DNA from: Caenorhabditis remanei
Taxonomy: Eukaryota; Nematoda; Chromadorea; Rhabditida; Rhabditidae
Assembly: GCF_010183535.1 (NCBI RefSeq)
Contig: NC_071331.1
Coordinates: forward strand, 6,572,001 to 6,636,000
Direction of reading: 5' to 3'
DNA length: 64,000 bases
A program made the translations under genes and the position numbers. This document shows, piece by piece, positions 1-11,487 of the stretch (positions are counted from its first letter, which is position 1; each line of letters starts with the position of its first letter). The notes below the pieces were generated by a model. It saw nothing but the letters and a program-made list of their open reading frames with translations. It did no database searches and was not told the origin of the DNA.

Positions 1-1222
1 GAAACTGTTTCACAGTACTTACTTACATTGGAAAAAAAATCATATATTGGTCTCACTTCATAAAATTACTTTCTTAATTTCATCACCTTTCAAAGTATTT
101 GACAAGCAATACACAACTTTTTTTAAACAACGTCATCTTCCTTTTCATCTACAGTGACAATTTTTTGCAACCATCATCCTCGCTTCTTCTCTCTTCATCA
201 CCTTCCGAACAGATATGTGTCACCAACGTCTTTTCTTTTCCCCTTTTCGAATTGTGTTGGTTAGACATCTCTCCCCCCTTTGTGTGTGGGTTCATAATGT
301 GTGTAATCTATGGAGAAATGGGGGGAAGAGTAGTAGTAGAAGGATTATAAGAAATTGGTCAGGTGGTGTGAAAAAAACATAGTGAGAATAAATGCGAAAG
401 TAACAAGGAATGATTTTTGAAAGTGTAAACATACATTCAAGCAATATTTGAAGCGGTTAAAAGAATAACACAATGAAATTCTGTTTCAAAGGTTTGTCTT
501 TTTTTTTCAAGAAAAAAAACTACGTTATTTGAGCTCCTGCAACAACTAACTATTATCTAACTAATTGCGCGTCAGCATTGTAAGAAAGTATTGTCTTTAA
601 ACTGAAAAAGAGATACCTACCGATAATTATTTCTGATGAACACGGTGAATTATTTATGCATGGTTAGAAACAGAGTGCTAAACAAAAAGATAGCATATTT
701 TGCAGTTTCAGATGCCCGACTTTGAAAGTGTATTAAGATATGACTATTACGGACTCGTGCTGATTGAATGTTAAAAACTAATCTACATAATTTATAACGT
801 GTCTTTGAGCTTTGCAGGCCTGAAAATAACTGCAAACCATTTTTTCTGCTTCAAGACCATTTCGAACAAAATTAGATGCGCTTTTATCACCCTCTGGCAA
901 GAATTCGCGAACCGATAATAATTGACAAGTAGTTATGATTTTTGTGGAGCGTGTAGATCAAAAGTAGTGCTATATTTTTTAGTTGACCGTTTTCTTGTAG
1001 GAGCGTTCCCCAAAGAGTCTCACTTCTCACTTCAGATGGATAGCTCGAAAATCTTAAATTGGCGGGAGAAATTATTTATCACTACATAACTTTTCAGGGG
1101 ATACAAAAAAGTGGGTACTTTAAAAATTAATCACTACTTGTGATTTATATGCTCCACAAATATTTACTGATTCTTATAGGAGACAACTACTGTGTTACCT
1201 CCTGCATTTATTCGGTGTATTA

Positions 1223-2773
1223 CACTGCGGGACATAAATATGGAGCCACTTTAATTTTGAATTTTTTTGGAAAAATTTTGTCGTTTTCAAAAATTCTTTG
1301 AATGCCAATAATGTACTTTCCTGGTCTCAAAAACGATACACTTGTGGAAGTTTTGAAAGATTTTGGTTTTTTGAAAGTTTTGAAAAAAGTGTGAAAACAG
1401 GCTTATTTCTATGGGACATAAATATGGAGCCACCCATGAAAAAAGGAAAAACCGCGAAAATCGTTGTCTGAAAACATTGAAATCGTACTCTCCGTCTAAA
1501 AATGAGTTGTTTAAAGATATTTCTCTAATAATTTTAGTGAAAACTTTTGAGAAATACCAGAATTTCGGGGAATTTTCGAGCCTTTTTGTTTTTTGTCTAT
1601 ATTTTGAGAACAAGCCATCTCTAGCAAGCTGTTTTAGTTATAATCTAATTAAACAATTTTGATTGTTAGTTTAAAATTGTTTTTGTAGAGACATTGACCA
1701 TTTTGTAGAACTTACGTGACTTCAAATTCAAAGAATGAGTCATATTTCGAAATTGAGGCTACATTTTAGCTCATATTCTCCGAACTTCACCTTTTCAACT
1801 AATTTTTTTGTAGATTAAAACAAAGTCTGGTTGTTTGTTTCAGTTGTCAACATCCTAAATTAATTTACTGGTCTCTAGACTGCCGAAAAAAGTGTCCACG
1901 TGAATTTTCATTCATTAGTAAAAAGGTGCAATCTATAAGTTGGTGGAAACTGTCGCAACGGCTAGAAAAATTTTTAGAATGAGAAGCAATACGCACAAAA
2001 ATAAGAATTCGTTTCAGATTACAACCATAATTCCACATTAGATACGTTTTAAATTGGTTCATGAATTTCACTCATCACAATGCTCAAAAATTATGTTTTA
2101 GGGCTTTTTTCGGCAGTCTAGAGACCAGTAAATTAATTTAGGATGTTGACAACTGAAACAAACAACCAGACTTTGTTTTAATCTACAAAAAAATTAGTTG
2201 AAAAGGTGAAGTTCGGAGAATATGAGCTAAAATGTAGCCTCAATTTCGAAATATGACTCATTCTTTGAATTTGAAGTCACGTAAGTTCTACAAAATGGTC
2301 AATGTCTCTACAAAAACAATTTTAAACTAACAATCAAAATTTTTTAATTAGATTATAACTAAAACAGCTTGCTAGAGATGGCTTGTTCACAAAATATAGA
2401 CAAAAAACGAAAAGGCTCGAAAATTCCCCGAAATTCTGGTATTTCTCAAAAGTTTTCACTAAAATTATTAGAGAAATATCTTTAAACAACTCATTTTTAG
2501 ACGGAGAGTACGATTTCAATGTTTTCAGACAACGATTTTCGCGGTTTTTCTTTTTTTCATGGGTGGCTCCATATTTATGTCCCATAGAAATAAGTCTGTT
2601 TTCACACTTTTTTCAAAACTTTCAAAAAACCAAAATCTTTCAAAACTTCAACGAGTGTATCGTTTTTGAAACCAGGAAAGTACATTATTGGCGTTCAAAC
2701 AATTTTTGAGAACGACAAAGTTTTTCCAAAAAAATTAAAAATTAAAGTGGCTCCATATTTATGTCCCGCGGTG
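1223..2773. mobile_element. Long-inverted-repeat DNA transposon with CACTG/CACCG ends
   Basis: The element is 1551 bp. Its ends read CACTGCGGGACATAAATATG on the left and, as reverse complement, CACCGCGGGACATAAATATG on the right. The arms (about 1223-1890 and 2104-2773) are nearly identical, with a unique centre of roughly 210 bp. A second copy of the GGGACATAAATATGGAGCCAC end motif lies inside each arm (near 1411 and 2585). Both sides are flanked by TATTA (1218-1222 and 2774-2778). CAC-type ends recall CACTA or Chapaev elements, but no transposase is present, so the family assignment is tentative. The 108- and 83-residue frames are arm artefacts. Confidence 0.8.
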
Positions 2774-2788
2774 TATTAGCTCATCACA

Positions 2789-2892
2789 GTTCTTAAAAGC
2801 GCGCTCCACCGAAATCTCCTTGAGAAATGTCTCTTTTTTTCTGAGTCTCTCAATTTCGCAAGCAATTGGTTTCGGTAGAGCACGGTTGTAAG
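2789..2892. mobile_element. Small palindromic MITE (GCGCTCCACCGAAA family)
   Basis: Inverted ends of the form TTCTTACAAGCGCGCTCCACCGAAA enclose a short TCTCAATTTCGC core. Related copies lie at 31589-31700 and in intron 4 of the channel gene (44209-44320). It is non-coding. Confidence 0.65.
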
Positions 2893-4549
2893 AGGTGTGT
2901 CGTGTTAATAGAAACCTGAGAATCTAAATCAAAAAAGGTAACAGAGAGAGAGAGAAAAGTTTTCAAAAGGAATATGCATCTATTTTCAGGTTTTTGATAC
3001 CACACGCAAAGCTATTCCACTATGTTTTTTTTTGTAGAACTCATTATATCCCCGGCTTGAAACACGTTTTGACAAAAAAAACCAGTTGAAATAAAGCTGA
3101 AAACTGGTCGCTTGCTTTTATCTTTTAATAAATATCTGTTTCCACCTTTTTATGATTCTAAACATTATTATTCTCTTTTGATTTCGTTTTCGTGAGGAAA
3201 AATTGGCTTTGTTGTTGTTAAGGTCCACAGAAGACAGGCTAATATCAGCTTTATTGTTTCTAGGCGATAATTGTTTTCAATGTTTCAACCACCGGATGTT
3301 TTGGAACGGTTTACTCCGTTCCAATTAATTACTTTTTATTCGAAAACCACAAATATGTTCACATTATTTCGTTTCCCATTATTATACATCGTTTTTCCAA
3401 CCAGCTCTTATCAATAAATTACTTTTACTACATCTCATTCTTGTTATCAGTTGTTTGGTAAGAAAGGAGAAAATATTTGACTCTACACATACAACGCAAA
3501 GCGACACTTCTCAGTTTTCGCTCAGGAAAAGAGAATGAGGGTAACAACTAAATGTTATTGATAAAGTGAAAATATTTCAAAACTTCCGTTTCTAAAAAGT
3601 CTGAAAAGCCCAAATGAAAATAAAAAGTTGATCGTAAGTGAAAATTTGCAAGAAACTTTCAGGATTTCAATTCAATTATTTTCCGTTTCCAAGTTGAAAT
3701 TTAGTTATTTGCGGTAACATTCAGAATGTTATATGCGTGGAAATAAGTCGGAATCTTATTATTTTCTTTAAAAAATGTATTTCATCAATTCAAATACACA
3801 CTATCCTTTTACTATCCACATATCAATATTCCTACCTGCTTCCTAATTAACCAACTAATTATTACCCTCATTTAACCGCTTTTTATAATACGGCAAAGAG
3901 GAGGGAAGACATGAAAGGGACTATTAGCTAGCCGTTTTTTTAAAACACAATCTCCTATTTTTCTTGTTGATTGACAGAATAAAAATGAAGGACACACAAT
4001 TTATGGGTAGCTTTCTCAACGTTTTCGAGAGAAAATGACAGAAGAGAAAATGACTGACTCGGTTTTGAAAACTTGAGAATGATGTGGAAACTGTTCAAGT
4101 TAGGATTGTAAAAAATGGAACTAACTGTTAATACCTAGTCCGAAACCCGTTATTTGTGGTAACGTTATTCTGAAAACGTTCCAACGTGATTACTGGCTAT
4201 GACACTGATATTGAGATACTCAATCTCACTTCTATTTTCATACCTCTGGAAACAGTTAAAGCAATATATGAATGCAATGGATTTTTGGAGCAAATTAGAA
4301 AACTAAAAATGTAGATTTATTTCTAAGAATTCTAGAACAGTGTTTTAAATATGACTTCAAGAAGGAATCGAGTTCAATTTTAGATTTGTAAATAAACATA
4401 TTATGTTTCAAATTGTCTTCAAATGTGTAAACTTTTGGTGAATTTGCTGAATTCCAAATTTATTTTTTAGAATATGAAATTGTATGAAGATCTAAAAGTC
4501 GATAGATTAACCAGCTAATTTTTCTCAGTCACTTTCAATAACACACTCT

Positions 4550-6761
4550 GAAACAGTTTCACAGTACTGACTTCAAGACAGTGGAAAACATATGTATACC
4601 GGTATCATTATTAAAATTTATTTTCGGAATTTCGATATCTTTCAAAGTATTTAACAAGGGAATTGACTTTCGGTATGCGTTCAGAATTTTCTATAAACTT
4701 GCACACTGATAGTTTCGAGTCTGCTTTAAACAATGATAGTAGTGAAAAAGTGCAAAACTCCCGAAAAGTTGGACTTTTTTGCTACGAAAGTTTGCTCATT
4801 TTTCATCATAGAAACCACGAGTGTCAATTCGGGAGGACTATCGGGTTCGTAAAGACAACTAGCCGCCCTCTCGACCAGCGGTTGGATGGCCACGTGGCAG
4901 TGAGGGGGCTGGTAGGAGGAAGGTCATTTATGAAAAAAAAATCTAAAAAAATTGTTATTCCACCGGTTCAGAAATACACTACGTATCCATTTACTATCCA
5001 CATATCGATATTACTTCCTAGTTAACCGACTAATTATTGCCTCATCTAACCGCCTCTTTTAATACGACAAAAAGGAGGGAAGACATGAAGAAGAATATTA
5101 GCTAGCAGATGTTTCTGAACACAATCTCCCATTTTTCTTGTTGACTGACAAAATAAAAATGAAGGCGCACGCACAAATTTATGGGTTTCCTTCTTAGGTT
5201 TTTCAGGAAAGAAAGACTGAGAATGTTGGTCTTTTCAGGCAGATGAACATCATTTCATCGAGTTTGAATACCTTGATCTGGAATAATGCCAAACTTCAAA
5301 TAATGCATAATTTGTATAGTTACATAGTATTATCCTAAAACTATAACAGAGCAAAAATTTCAACTACATGTCAACTACATGTTCAACTACATGCTATAGA
5401 TTCTGTAATTCTGTGGTCCAAAAAAGCAAAATTAGACTTGAACAATAGTAAAACCGAATGCATTACCCTAGGCAACAGAAGAGCTATGAATACCTACACT
5501 ATAGAAGGTGATACTGTTTGTCAGAAAACACTGATAAGAGATCTTGGATTCCTCATAAGCCCCAAACTTGACTTCAGTGAACATAGGTACAAGGCCACCA
5601 ACGCAGCTAAATTCCTTGTCTCCCAAATATTTACGAGCTACAGTAGTAAGGACTCAAAAATCATGACTCTTTTGTATAAAACTTTCATTAGACCAGTTCT
5701 AGAATATGGAACAGAAGTAAGCAGCCCGTACAAAAAATGCGATATCAGGGCAATCGAATCTATACAAAATTCGTTCACACGCCGCCTCCTCAGCAGACAG
5801 ATTGGGAGGTATCTTACACCGTCCGACCCGGACTACTTGTCAGCCGATCAACGTAACGCCAAATATGGCCTAGCCTCTCTGGAGCACCGCAGACAAACAA
5901 CAGACTACAAAATTATTCTCAAAATGCAACTAGGCAAAATTAATATTAACACTGAAGACTTCTTCACCACCAACACATTCACTAAAACACGCAGTAACAA
6001 CAAATTCCACTGGAAAGCAGAAAAAACTAAAACTAGGCGCAACTTCTTTATTCACCGCACACCTAGCCGCGTTGCCATCAGCTCTGACCGACCGCCCACC
6101 TCTCCTAACTGATCCCACTACGATAGCTCTTTTTTTGTATTTTGCTTGGCATTTAACATCCCGTTTAACCCTTCCCCTGATGCTTATATTTTCTGGATGT
6201 TTCTCTTTTCTTTTCTTACTTTCACGATACTTGAAATCGTATTCAATAAATAAATAAAAATTCAAGATTTTAGTATTGAAAGGTGGCCTGGTTTTGAAAA
6301 CATGAGAATAATTTGGGAAATGTTCAAGTTGTTCAAATGTTTTTTTAATGGACTTAAATAACGGGGGCCGAAGCCTGTCATTTGTGATTTTGCTATTCTG
6401 ACATTTTCTAGCCCGTGGATTGGGTTACTCAACCTTGCTTCTATTTTCATAACATAAGGAACACAGTATAAACAATATACAATCATGGTAAGAAGACCAT
6501 TAGAAAACTAAAAGTTTTGATTTATTTCTAAGAATTCTAGAACAGTGTTTTAAATATGGCTTCAAAAATGAATCGAGTTAAATTTTAGATTTGTAAATAA
6601 ACATATCCTGTTTTAAATTGTTTTCAAATGTGATAAGTTTTGGTGTCTTTTGCTGATTGCTGATGATTTCCATTATGACATTGTATGAAACTCTAGAAGA
6701 GAAAAAGAAAAAGATCGAAATAATTTTATTTTTTACATTCATTATGAAAAGAAAAAACTCT
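4550..6761. repeat. Tandem unit II, shortened and interrupted by a LINE
   Basis: It starts with the GAAACAGTTTCACAGTACTG marker and soon jumps to the CTATCCACATATCGATATT stretch (about 4995), so much of the unit is deleted. A LINE 3' fragment occupies 5392-6262. Comparison with unit IV near 13860-13895, which lacks the insertion, shows where the LINE landed. The 120-residue frame at 4663-5025 has no counterpart in other units and is probably chance. Confidence 0.7.
5392..6262 (+). pseudogene. 5'-truncated non-LTR retrotransposon (CR1-like reverse transcriptase C-terminus)
   Basis: An open frame running from about 5392 to 6112 encodes the last part of a LINE ORF2. Visible hallmarks are the post-catalytic motif resembling NNSKTECITLGN, then DLGFLISPKLDFSEH, the LYKTFIRPVLEYGTEV block and an IESIQNSFTRRLL block, all typical of CR1/Jockey-type reverse transcriptases just after the palm domain. 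The YADD catalytic core and the endonuclease are missing, so the copy cannot move itself. It ends in an A-rich tail of TAAATAAATAAA type near 6245-6258. A run of CAACTACATGT repeats (5360-5396) marks the 5' truncation point. CR1 family membership is inferred from motif style. Confidence 0.85.
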
Positions 6762-7012
6762 GTGACAGTTTCACAGTACTGACTTTAAGGCATTGGAAAA
6801 AGCATATGTTGGTTTCATTTCATATAATCACTTTCTAAATTTTATCACCTTTCAAAATATTTGACAAGCGATACACAACTTTATTAAACAGTCGCATCTT
6901 CCTTTTCATTCACAGTGACATTTTTTGTAACCATCATCCTCGCTTCTTTTCTCTTCATCACCTTCCGAACAGATGTGTGTCACCAATGTCTTCTTCTTTT
7001 CCCCTTTTCTAT

Positions 7013-7025
7013 CACGTGACGTCAT
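7013..7025. promoter_or_regulatory. Conserved CACGTGACGTCAT site (E-box fused to CRE)
   Basis: CACGTG (a palindromic E-box) overlaps TGACGTCA (a cAMP-response element core). The identical 13 bp recur in unit V at 14673-14685, followed in both by a GGAGGGAACTCC palindrome. Function is unproven. Unit I has lost this part. Confidence 0.4.
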
Positions 7026-7481
7026 CCGAAAGGAGGGAACTCCTCTTCCTCTTTTTCCTATGAAGAGAAAATGGCGGGATGGTGTTGAGTAGTTGGTCAT
7101 CTCTCTCCCTTTTTGTGTTGGTTCATAATGTGTAATCTATGGAGAAAGGAGGGTGGGGGAAGTAGTAGAAGGATTATTAGGAATTGACCAGGTAGAGGAG
7201 GAACATGGGGAGAATGTGGACAACATTAACATCCTGAAAACAAATTCGAGAATCAACTGCAAATGGAAACAGTGAGATATCTAGCATTTAAGTCATTGCC
7301 ATCTAGTTCAGCTTAATGAAAAGCTATTCCCATTTTACAGATGTAATTGCAACAAAATTGAAGCCAGTATTTTGCAATCGACAAAAAACAATTATTTGAA
7401 TGGAAATAATCTGTTTCAAATCATACTTAAATTAAATTTAATCAAAACATTAATGCTCTGAGAATGGATCGATTTGATATT

Positions 7482-7720
7482 TTTGATATTTTATTTAACT
7501 ATTTAAATATACAGTAAATGTCACTGGAGGTCAGGTAAAGTCCCTCACGAGACTAAACCTGAGAAAAGGAAAGGAAACCGGGAAATAAGGAATTATAAAA
7601 TAGGTGTTGGGCAAGGGGGAAGGACAATAAAGAAAGAAAAAAAATCAGAATCGTGCAATGTTATTCACAAGAAGAGACTTGAATTCCGATGGGCAAAGGA
7701 AATGAGGGACATTCTGTGTT
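7482..7720 (-). mobile_element. LINE 3' end fragment, reverse orientation
   Basis: Read on the minus strand, the stretch contains a short C-terminal peptide frame, the TCGGAATTCAAGTCTCTTCT stretch, a TTGCCCAACACCTATTTTAT stretch and a tail of ATTTAAATAGTTAAATAAAA type. The same order occurs on the plus strand at 55978-56320, so both are 3' ends of one LINE family. Sister unit V lacks it at the matching place (about 15800-15860). Confidence 0.75.
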
Positions 7721-10265
7721 CAGATATTTTATAAAGAATTTTTTCAATTATTGAAGTTGGCTGTGCGATTTCCATATCTACATTTGCAGGATTTCTTGTG
7801 TGTTTGATGACAGCTTTATCACACTGTATTTGGAAGTTTATGCTAGTGAAAACTCTTCTCTTATTTTTTTTAAACTTGGAAAACTGGAAGAAATTCTCAA
7901 TCAATTGAAAAAAAGTATCAGTTTCAAAAAGTTGACTAAAGCGTTTCAGCTATCTGGAAAACAATGCGCTCAAGTTTTTTATTCCTTTGAACCAGAATAA
8001 TAATGAAAAAAGTAGTTTGACCATTAATTAATGATGAAATCGTAGCAACGAAAAAAAAGCGAACTCACTTTTTAATGAAAGCCGAGAAACATTATTGTTT
8101 TGTTCAATGTTCCATAATTTACCGATTTGACACTGAGATTTTTGGAACGTTCGGTGTGAAAATGATGTATTAAATCCTTGACGTAGTTCTCGATTATTCG
8201 TATATTGTTTGCCCGAGCTGGAATTTTTCAAAAAAAATTTTTGTTTTAAGTTGTTTTACCTGGGTTAGAAACAAGATAATTTTTATGGCTTACCCTAGCT
8301 AAAGTGAAAAGTAGTCAATTTGTTTTTAAAAAAGTTCGGTTTCAAAGCTGGTAGAAAATTCTCCCTGCCGTATTAATCACTCATTGCCAGTCTGTATACA
8401 AGAACAATAATGAAAAATGAAGAGAACGGTAACAATGTCCACTGAAAAATATGATTTTTTTTTCCGTGCTGAATTTTCTCTCCACCCGGTTGGCCATAAT
8501 TCAAAAATAGGCACACTTTTTAACAACATTTTTTGAAATTTTTTGAAAATTTAGAGTAAAAGTAATTAAAGTATCCAACAGATTCACTCTTTCATTGAAT
8601 TTTAAATTTTTAGTCGAAAACTTGACTTTTTCGAAAAAATCCAAAATTCAAAATTGACCGAACCGGATCGAAAATAATTTTGATTTCACATTTTAAAGAT
8701 GGAATCAGATTCTACTTTTCTTTCTGTTTTACAAATCTTTTATGAAACAGATTCGAATTTCTTTTCTCAGTTCTCCTAGGAATAGTTTACCAAAATTTCT
8801 AATCCAATACTTCACCATCTCTCCTCTAACTTCTTAGAGCCCCATACGACTCATTCCCGTGGATCTCTCTATCTGGCTAAAGAGTAACTGTTCCCTCTGG
8901 CACCGTTCTCATATCACTTGTTTGCAAATGGACTTAACTCGATTCCAAAAACAATAGATGATGTTGACCAAATTGGAAGAGAATATTTTCAATATTGAAC
9001 GTTTCTTAAAACATACTTCTTGATAAAAAACGGTTTCAATGGGTTGTAAAATGGCTATGATGAACGGCAGTTTCAATAACGGTACCGCGTTTTCAAGCAG
9101 CATAATTCCTGAAAATGATAGCGGCATATGGATTATCAGTCCAACAATCAGTACAATCTGCACGAGCTGCTTTTATATGAAACATGACAACGCACTCATG
9201 AAATAAATTATTAGAAAGTTTAAAAACAAATTACAGACTTGAATGATGTTTATTTTCGAAATAAGAGATTACTGTATCAGTATTAAAATCAAGTTCTGCC
9301 TATTTTCAAAAAAATAGCTAAAAACAACAAAAATTCAGAAATATATACAAAAATTTATTTGATTACCTAAAATGACCACCTTCCCTAGCTCCTATAAATA
9401 CGTCCACTTTTCAGTCAATAAACCAACTAATCATCATTCCTTTTACATTTCTTATCTCTTCTAACCCGATAAAAACCGCACGAAAAGACCAGTAGCCAGC
9501 AAATGTTACTGAACACAATGTCCCCTTTCTTTTCTTGTTTTGAGGCGTACACAAAATTCTGGGAGGATGTCCCATCAATTTATAGCGATAAAACAAGACA
9601 AATCAAAAATAATGATTCGGAGTGTATTTTTCGATGAAGACAGATCAACGTTTTAGATGTGGGTTGTTGGATGTTCAAGATTATTGTGAAACTGAAAAAA
9701 ACTTTTTAAATACCATCAACTAATGTATACTTTTGCAGTTCATATGTTTTTTTACTTGGATATAATTTTAGTAGTTCTACTTTACGTTAAAACGAAAGTG
9801 ACAAAAAGTCAGTGAATACGAATGAAACCCGATTACAAAAAACAAAAACTTGAGGCTGAATATCAATAATCAGGAATGTAAAAATGTATATTAGAACTTC
9901 AGTCTTCTAGTTTTATTTGTTGTTTCATTCCGTCCATATTTAGAAACATTTTTGAATATTGGATAATCACAGCATAGTTGCGGTAAACATTAAAGAAATT
10001 GTCAAAAAGCGTCAACAAATCAACTTTAAAAATCGAAAAATTAGAAATTCGTATAATGGCCAACAGTCTCATCACCAAGTTTATCGGTTTTCTGAAACTG
10101 AGAGCAGTTCTGGTTTATTCAAAAAGTGTTGATTCTTGAAGTTCAAAATAACTTACTTCAAAAAATAAGACAGCGGCCGAAAATCTTAAACGCTTTACAA
10201 AAAAATGTTTGAAACAGTGAATCAGTGTAACTTTTTTGACAGCTGATTTGACTAGAAGATGAAAG

Positions 10266-10315
10266 TATGTAAGAATTGGAAACTTGAAAATGTAGATTTA
10301 TTTCTAAGAAATCTG
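10266..10315. repeat. 50-bp direct repeat, left copy
   Basis: These 50 bases are identical to 11287-11336 and bracket the C-tract element. Related host sequence occurs once in units I (about 4310), II (about 6515) and IV (about 14185), so the repeat is host DNA that was duplicated. Confidence 0.85.
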
Positions 10316-11286
10316 GGGTACATTCTATTATAGACCCCCGTAAGATTAGGTTATACACCCTCCTGGGTAAACGTTGGAATACACCCCCACAATGCGTGAT
10401 TTAGTCATTTGGATGGGGGTGTTTATTGGAATGTTGGGACTATATTATGAACATTCTATTATAGACCCCCACACATTACAATATAACCCCCCAAATTTCA
10501 ATCAGATGTGGGGGTATATATTGTAATGTGAGCATCATTTTGATATAGGCCCCCCAATGACTGAGTATCATTGTTAGCAGCCAAATTGAATATTGATTGC
10601 ACTCAAAAATAATTATTTTCTTCCGATTTTTCTTCGTTTTTTCGGGTTTTCTGTGCGTTTTTCAGCAGTTTTTCGCTAAAACTTTAAAATTTATCTTTAG
10701 GTTAAAACTAAAACGTCGATTTATGCTGAAATTCCCCCTGATTTTCCACAGTTCTTAGGCTTAGGCTGAAATTCCTGTATCATTCTATTACACACCCCCT
10801 ATGCTCAGCGCCCTGGAAGTAGTGATTACCTTAAAAAAGGACACCCTGGAGCTTGCTCTCGCCCCGCCCATAAGCTTAGCGCCCTGGAAGTAGTGATTAC
10901 CTTAAAACAGGACACCCTGGAGCTTGCTCTCGCCCCCGCTCATAAGCTCAGCGCCCTGGAAGCTGATTTTCCTTAATTCTTAGGCTTAGGCAGAAATTCA
11001 GGAAACATTCTATTAAACACCCCCGGGGGTGGTATACCAACATGGCGTTTGGGGGGTGTTTATTGATACACGTGGGGGGTTATAATAGAAGATTGCCTGG
11101 TGTTTTGATATGAACCCCCACTTTCCACTGTGGGGGGCTTTAATGGTTTCATTATAACCCCCCACACTTTCTGTTCCATTATACAACCCCACAGTTATAA
11201 CCCCCCACTTTTCAGTTGGTGGGGGGTGTATTCCAACATGCGGGGAAGCTATCGGTGTGGGGGGGTATAACCGAATTTTCCCGAAT
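10316..11286. mobile_element. C-tract element of unknown class
   Basis: This 971-bp stretch has about fifteen runs of five to seven C or G, spaced some 20-60 bp apart and on alternating strands, usually next to a CATTCTATTATAGACCCCC-like phrase. The ends carry inverted similarity (GATTAGGTTATACACC near 10337 against GGTTATACCCCCCC read backwards from 11277). One hairpin has arms of about 25 bp (10462-10532). A 71-72 bp tandem repeat sits in the middle, and two TTAGGCTTAGGC phrases occur at about 10758 and 10981. There is no coding frame. The flanking 50-bp identical repeats suggest insertion or duplication as a block. I recognise no named family. Confidence 0.6.
10803..10963. repeat. 71-72 bp tandem repeat inside the C-tract element
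   Basis: Two full copies start at 10803 and 10874, and a partial third starts at 10946. Each begins GCTCAGCGCCCTGGAAG (one T variant) and contains GACACCCTGGAGCTTGCTC. The pair is itself bracketed by a larger duplication (about 10733-10798 and 10958-11024) that includes the TTAGGCTTAGGC phrase. Confidence 0.85.
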
Positions 11287-11336
11287 TATGTAAGAATTGG
11301 AAACTTGAAAATGTAGATTTATTTCTAAGAAATCTG
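11287..11336. repeat. 50-bp direct repeat, right copy
   Basis: It is identical to 10266-10315. Downstream the host continues with an AACAGTGGTT stretch equivalent to AACAGTGTTTT in units I, II and IV. Confidence 0.85.
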
Positions 11337-11487
11337 TAACAGTGGTTAAAAATTGTCTTCAAAAAAATAAAGGTTGACTTTTCAAAAATTTGCTGTCTTC
11401 AAAAGTGTATAAAGTAGAAGCCTATAAGATAAGTCGATCATAAAGAAATTCTTATTCCACAGTCATTGTTTAAAAAAAACACACATT

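Larger units (their letters stand above)
1..4549. repeat. Diverged tandem unit I of the left-arm repeat array
   Basis: This is the first of five related non-coding units. Each begins with a marker resembling GAAACAGTTTCACAGTACTG and continues in similar order: a CATCACCTTCCGAACAGAT stretch, an AATCTATGGAG stretch, a CCGGCTTGAAACAC stretch, a CTATCCACATATCAATATT stretch and a TAGATTTATTTCTAAGAA stretch. No frame is conserved between units, so I see no gene. The unit is interrupted at 1223-2773 by an inverted-repeat transposon and at 2789-2892 by a small MITE. The short frames at 99-350 and 650-835 do not recur intact in the sister units. Confidence 0.75.
6762..11487. repeat. Tandem unit III, longest copy with several insertions
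   Basis: After the marker the unit follows unit V closely to about 8910: the same CACGTGACGTCAT site, the same GTTGGCTGTRCGA stretch (7756 here, 15866 in V) and the same AAACAGATTCGAATTTCTTT stretch (8747 here, 17457 in V). From about 9400 to 10315 it resembles the later part of units I and IV. Insertions are a LINE tail (7482-7720) and the C-tract element (10316-11286). About 8480-8700 is a decayed cousin of the GGGCC-type hAT-like element. I see no gene in 7730-10260. Confidence 0.7.

Noticed and set aside
1287..2709. Mirror-image 108- and 83-residue frames
   Set aside because: They occur twice only because the transposon arms are inverted copies, and no transposase motif is visible.
4663..5025. 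120-residue frame as a gene
   Set aside because: Not conserved in sister repeat units, with no domain and no splice context.
10316..11286. CRISPR-like array of evenly spaced C-tracts
   Set aside because: Spacing is irregular, motifs alternate in strand, and the genome is eukaryotic.
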